A stretch of 6,404 bases of DNA, taken from assembly GCA_009787675.1 (NCBI GenBank), contig WQSU01000154.1, positions 1 to 6,404 of the forward strand. The letters are read 5' to 3'. Position 1 is the stretch's first letter. The number at the start of each line of letters is the position of its first letter. This stretch comes from Lentimicrobiaceae bacterium (GTDB taxonomy: Bacteria; Bacteroidota; Bacteroidia; Bacteroidales; WCHB1-69). The translations under genes and the position numbers were made by a program. A model generated the notes under the pieces. The model was given only the letters and a program-made list of their open reading frames with translations. It was not told the DNA's origin and searched no databases. Positions 6,001-6,404 of the stretch are shown here, piece after piece.

Positions 6001-6404
6001 CGAATATTGCGGGGATACCAACGTTCTGCTTTCTGACAATTTTCAATAATTTTATTAAAAACCTTTGGAGTAAGTGCAAAATCGTTTAAAGTTGTAATGT
6101 TATAGGTGGATGAAAAATGAAGTGATTTGGGATTAATATCCAACGGATATTTATACACCACATTCTCTTCAAATTTGTAAGAATATCCGCCCTCATGCCG
6201 GTAACGAATCTCTCCATATTCCATGTAACCTTCCGGATACGGTCCTACCAATACTTGGTAACGTGAATTAGAAAAATAAGGATGGTCAATAGGATATTTC
6301 GTATTATTTTGTTTCAAATAAGTAAAATAGCGATGAGAGCCAATAGGAAATTGAGAAATAAAGTGTTTATACGCATTGCTTTCTGCATTGGTAAAATGAT
6401 AGCG
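3015..6404 (-). CDS. Alpha-2-macroglobulin-like envelope protein with regulatory and TonB-plug-like modules, 5' end outside window
   Basis: The frame is open from the right edge to a TAG at 3015-3017, giving 1129 residues; a TTG at 6317 is not the start, since coding continues upstream. Numbered from the edge: 1-245, macroglobulin-like beta domains that I cannot assign singly; 250-270, a polar heptad-like linker; 277-364, a carboxypeptidase regulatory-like beta domain; 389-430, a TonB-plug-like segment (LTGEEVRKTPGR, SVRGNRSDGQQ, TIVDGVRVRG) with no barrel after it; 450-480, a charged, probably helical linker; from 486, the A2M domain (FWEPRLYTNSEGEAKFTV, TFPDNITQWNTIVYAM); 669-940, an alpha-helical thioester domain with CNEQ at 686-689; about 999-1129, the final MG10-like domain (VELMYFPVIY). 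Bacterial macroglobulins are thought to trap proteases in the envelope through a bait region and thioester. The usual partner, a PbpC-type penicillin-binding protein, is not in the window. Signal peptide, promoter and N-terminal half are not visible. Confidence 0.93.
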   Translation of the reverse strand, partial: RYHFTNAESNAYKHFISQFPIGSHRYFTYLKQNNTKYPIDHPYFSNSRYQVLVGPYPEGYMEYGEIRYRHEGGYSYKFEENVVYKYPLDINPKSLHFSSTYNITTLNDFALTPKVFNKIIENCQKAERWYPRNIRFSQVELVLDLELPIHPDSIATKNLVFRNVETAFALLYRNTATSKYIQIPPATYDVILLYEDGSYISFDSLTLKPYSYTKVNMTQLPLQEGDFLDSYRSSNILMERAIISKATVDNSRSEVSNTRTEITDSRRETRNHSSGPSTIKGEIKDKNGNAVPFLQVLLKQDDKVVNGAYTDEKGVYKIFGVSVGVYDITIGGTVNCLSFYTEKDIYIRYAEVKFVDFIMDCVTTELQEVAITYVPPIFSQDNTTGSERLTGEEVRKTPGRSITAIYDPISVRGNRSDGQQTIVDGVRVRGESELATYHKEQNRNQTQLLSETDDEIQDELQAAEERLYNEIMQLNSLRSNFSDVGFWEPRLYTNSEGEAKFTVTFPDNITQWNTIVYAMNRKLQTATLRKKIQSYKPLMAELRNPQFLVAGDTSFFAGNIRNYTQDKEISGEVLFLLCNDTVLQKEIQFTTSHQDKIQVTTLLTDSITTTYLFQRNDGYTDGEKRTIPVLPRGTEIADGTLCFLKSGDKKTVTADFNQEINITLTASPLDIYLNATYFLQNYRYDCNEQLASKLMGLLNYKLYQEYAGERFRSDKRIENIIKRLIDNRNGEQLWSWWGNSPNSNYWMSAHILRALISAQKAGYKVNLDFKNMAQDYVDTRRYRSHSLNDIAILNALSSVGTRQDYAAALELFDKEIAIKEHVADSIARAKRHKNTTSYLNEKLLLLEIRQQQNIGYVSDSIQKYLKTDILGAVYCDDGIKPEWRNNTLINTLIGYRIISRDTTLQHLKEAMQLYVLRTKERGWNTYQSATAVMTILPDLLSESASKKAPSTVVLSGKEQKELSEFPYATTLFPGEHLDVQMKSGTPLIYSDYQLKRVTTEHTGDGFKIETSLKKEPLTAGEPNTLQVTVTVKQANAEHVMIEIPIPAGCSYASKKIYNYRFSNTYETYREHFKDRVVIFCEKLPIGTYEYNIELLPRFSGSYHLNPAKVELMYFPVIYSNNEERKVRIE
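4338..4349 (-). other. Thioester motif CNEQ of the macroglobulin protein
   Basis: Codons for Cys-Asn-Glu-Gln lie in the context NYRYDCNEQLASKL at the start of the helical thioester domain. The Cys and Gln that form the internal thioester in this family are both present. The residue before Cys is Asp, where many bacterial members carry Gly. Confidence 0.8.
5595..5657 (-). repeat. Three heptad units in the macroglobulin linker
   Basis: Residues 250-270 (numbered from the window edge) read as three 7-residue units, NSRSEVS, NTRTEIT and DSRRETR, each with Arg at position 3 and Glu at position 5. The stretch lies between the last N-terminal beta domain and the carboxypeptidase regulatory-like domain. 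It is probably an extended or helical spacer, though three units are too few to be sure of a true repeat. Confidence 0.4.

Noticed and set aside
6315..6317. TTG at 6317 as start of the macroglobulin gene
   Set aside because: The frame stays open for 29 more codons to the window edge, and a start here would leave the protein without a signal peptide and N-terminal domains.

Overview
The window most likely comes from a Bacteroidota (Bacteroidetes) chromosome. The evidence is an alpha-2-macroglobulin-type protein fused to carboxypeptidase-regulatory and TonB-plug-like modules, lipoproteins with short lipobox signals, no clear Shine-Dalgarno sequences before the starts, and two upstream regions matching the Bacteroidota promoter pattern TTG/TTTG - about 20 bp - TAnnTTTG. 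A finer assignment cannot be made from the sequence alone. No mobile element, CRISPR array, tRNA or rRNA was recognised.

All four substantial genes lie on the minus strand. Reading in transcription order (from high to low coordinates): (1) 6404-3015, the C-terminal 1129 residues of a large alpha-2-macroglobulin-like envelope protein whose start lies beyond the right edge; (2) 3014-2687, a 328-bp gap holding a cluster of TAGTAA half-sites, a 23-codon plus-strand reading frame resembling the start of an XRE-type helix-turn-helix regulator, and a promoter; (3) 2686-2039, a lipoprotein related to RND-efflux membrane fusion proteins that lacks the middle and the C-terminal end of the family; (4) 2027-1191, an apparently intact PHP-family phosphoesterase of the histidinol-phosphatase type, probably cotranscribed with (3); (5) 1104-1, a very tyrosine/tryptophan-rich lipoprotein with its own promoter, running off the left edge inside a tandem array of 15-residue TRPTETQRP repeats.

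Three of the four genes encode likely envelope proteins: a protease-trap-like protein, an efflux adaptor remnant and a low-complexity lipoprotein. The PHP enzyme is the only one predicted to be cytoplasmic. Nothing in the window shows that the four form one pathway. The points most worth a second look are the plug-like module where the bait region of the macroglobulin is expected, the base-composition step at that junction, the internal deletion of the fusion protein, the regulator fossil with operator-like repeats, and the aromatic repeat-bearing lipoprotein.
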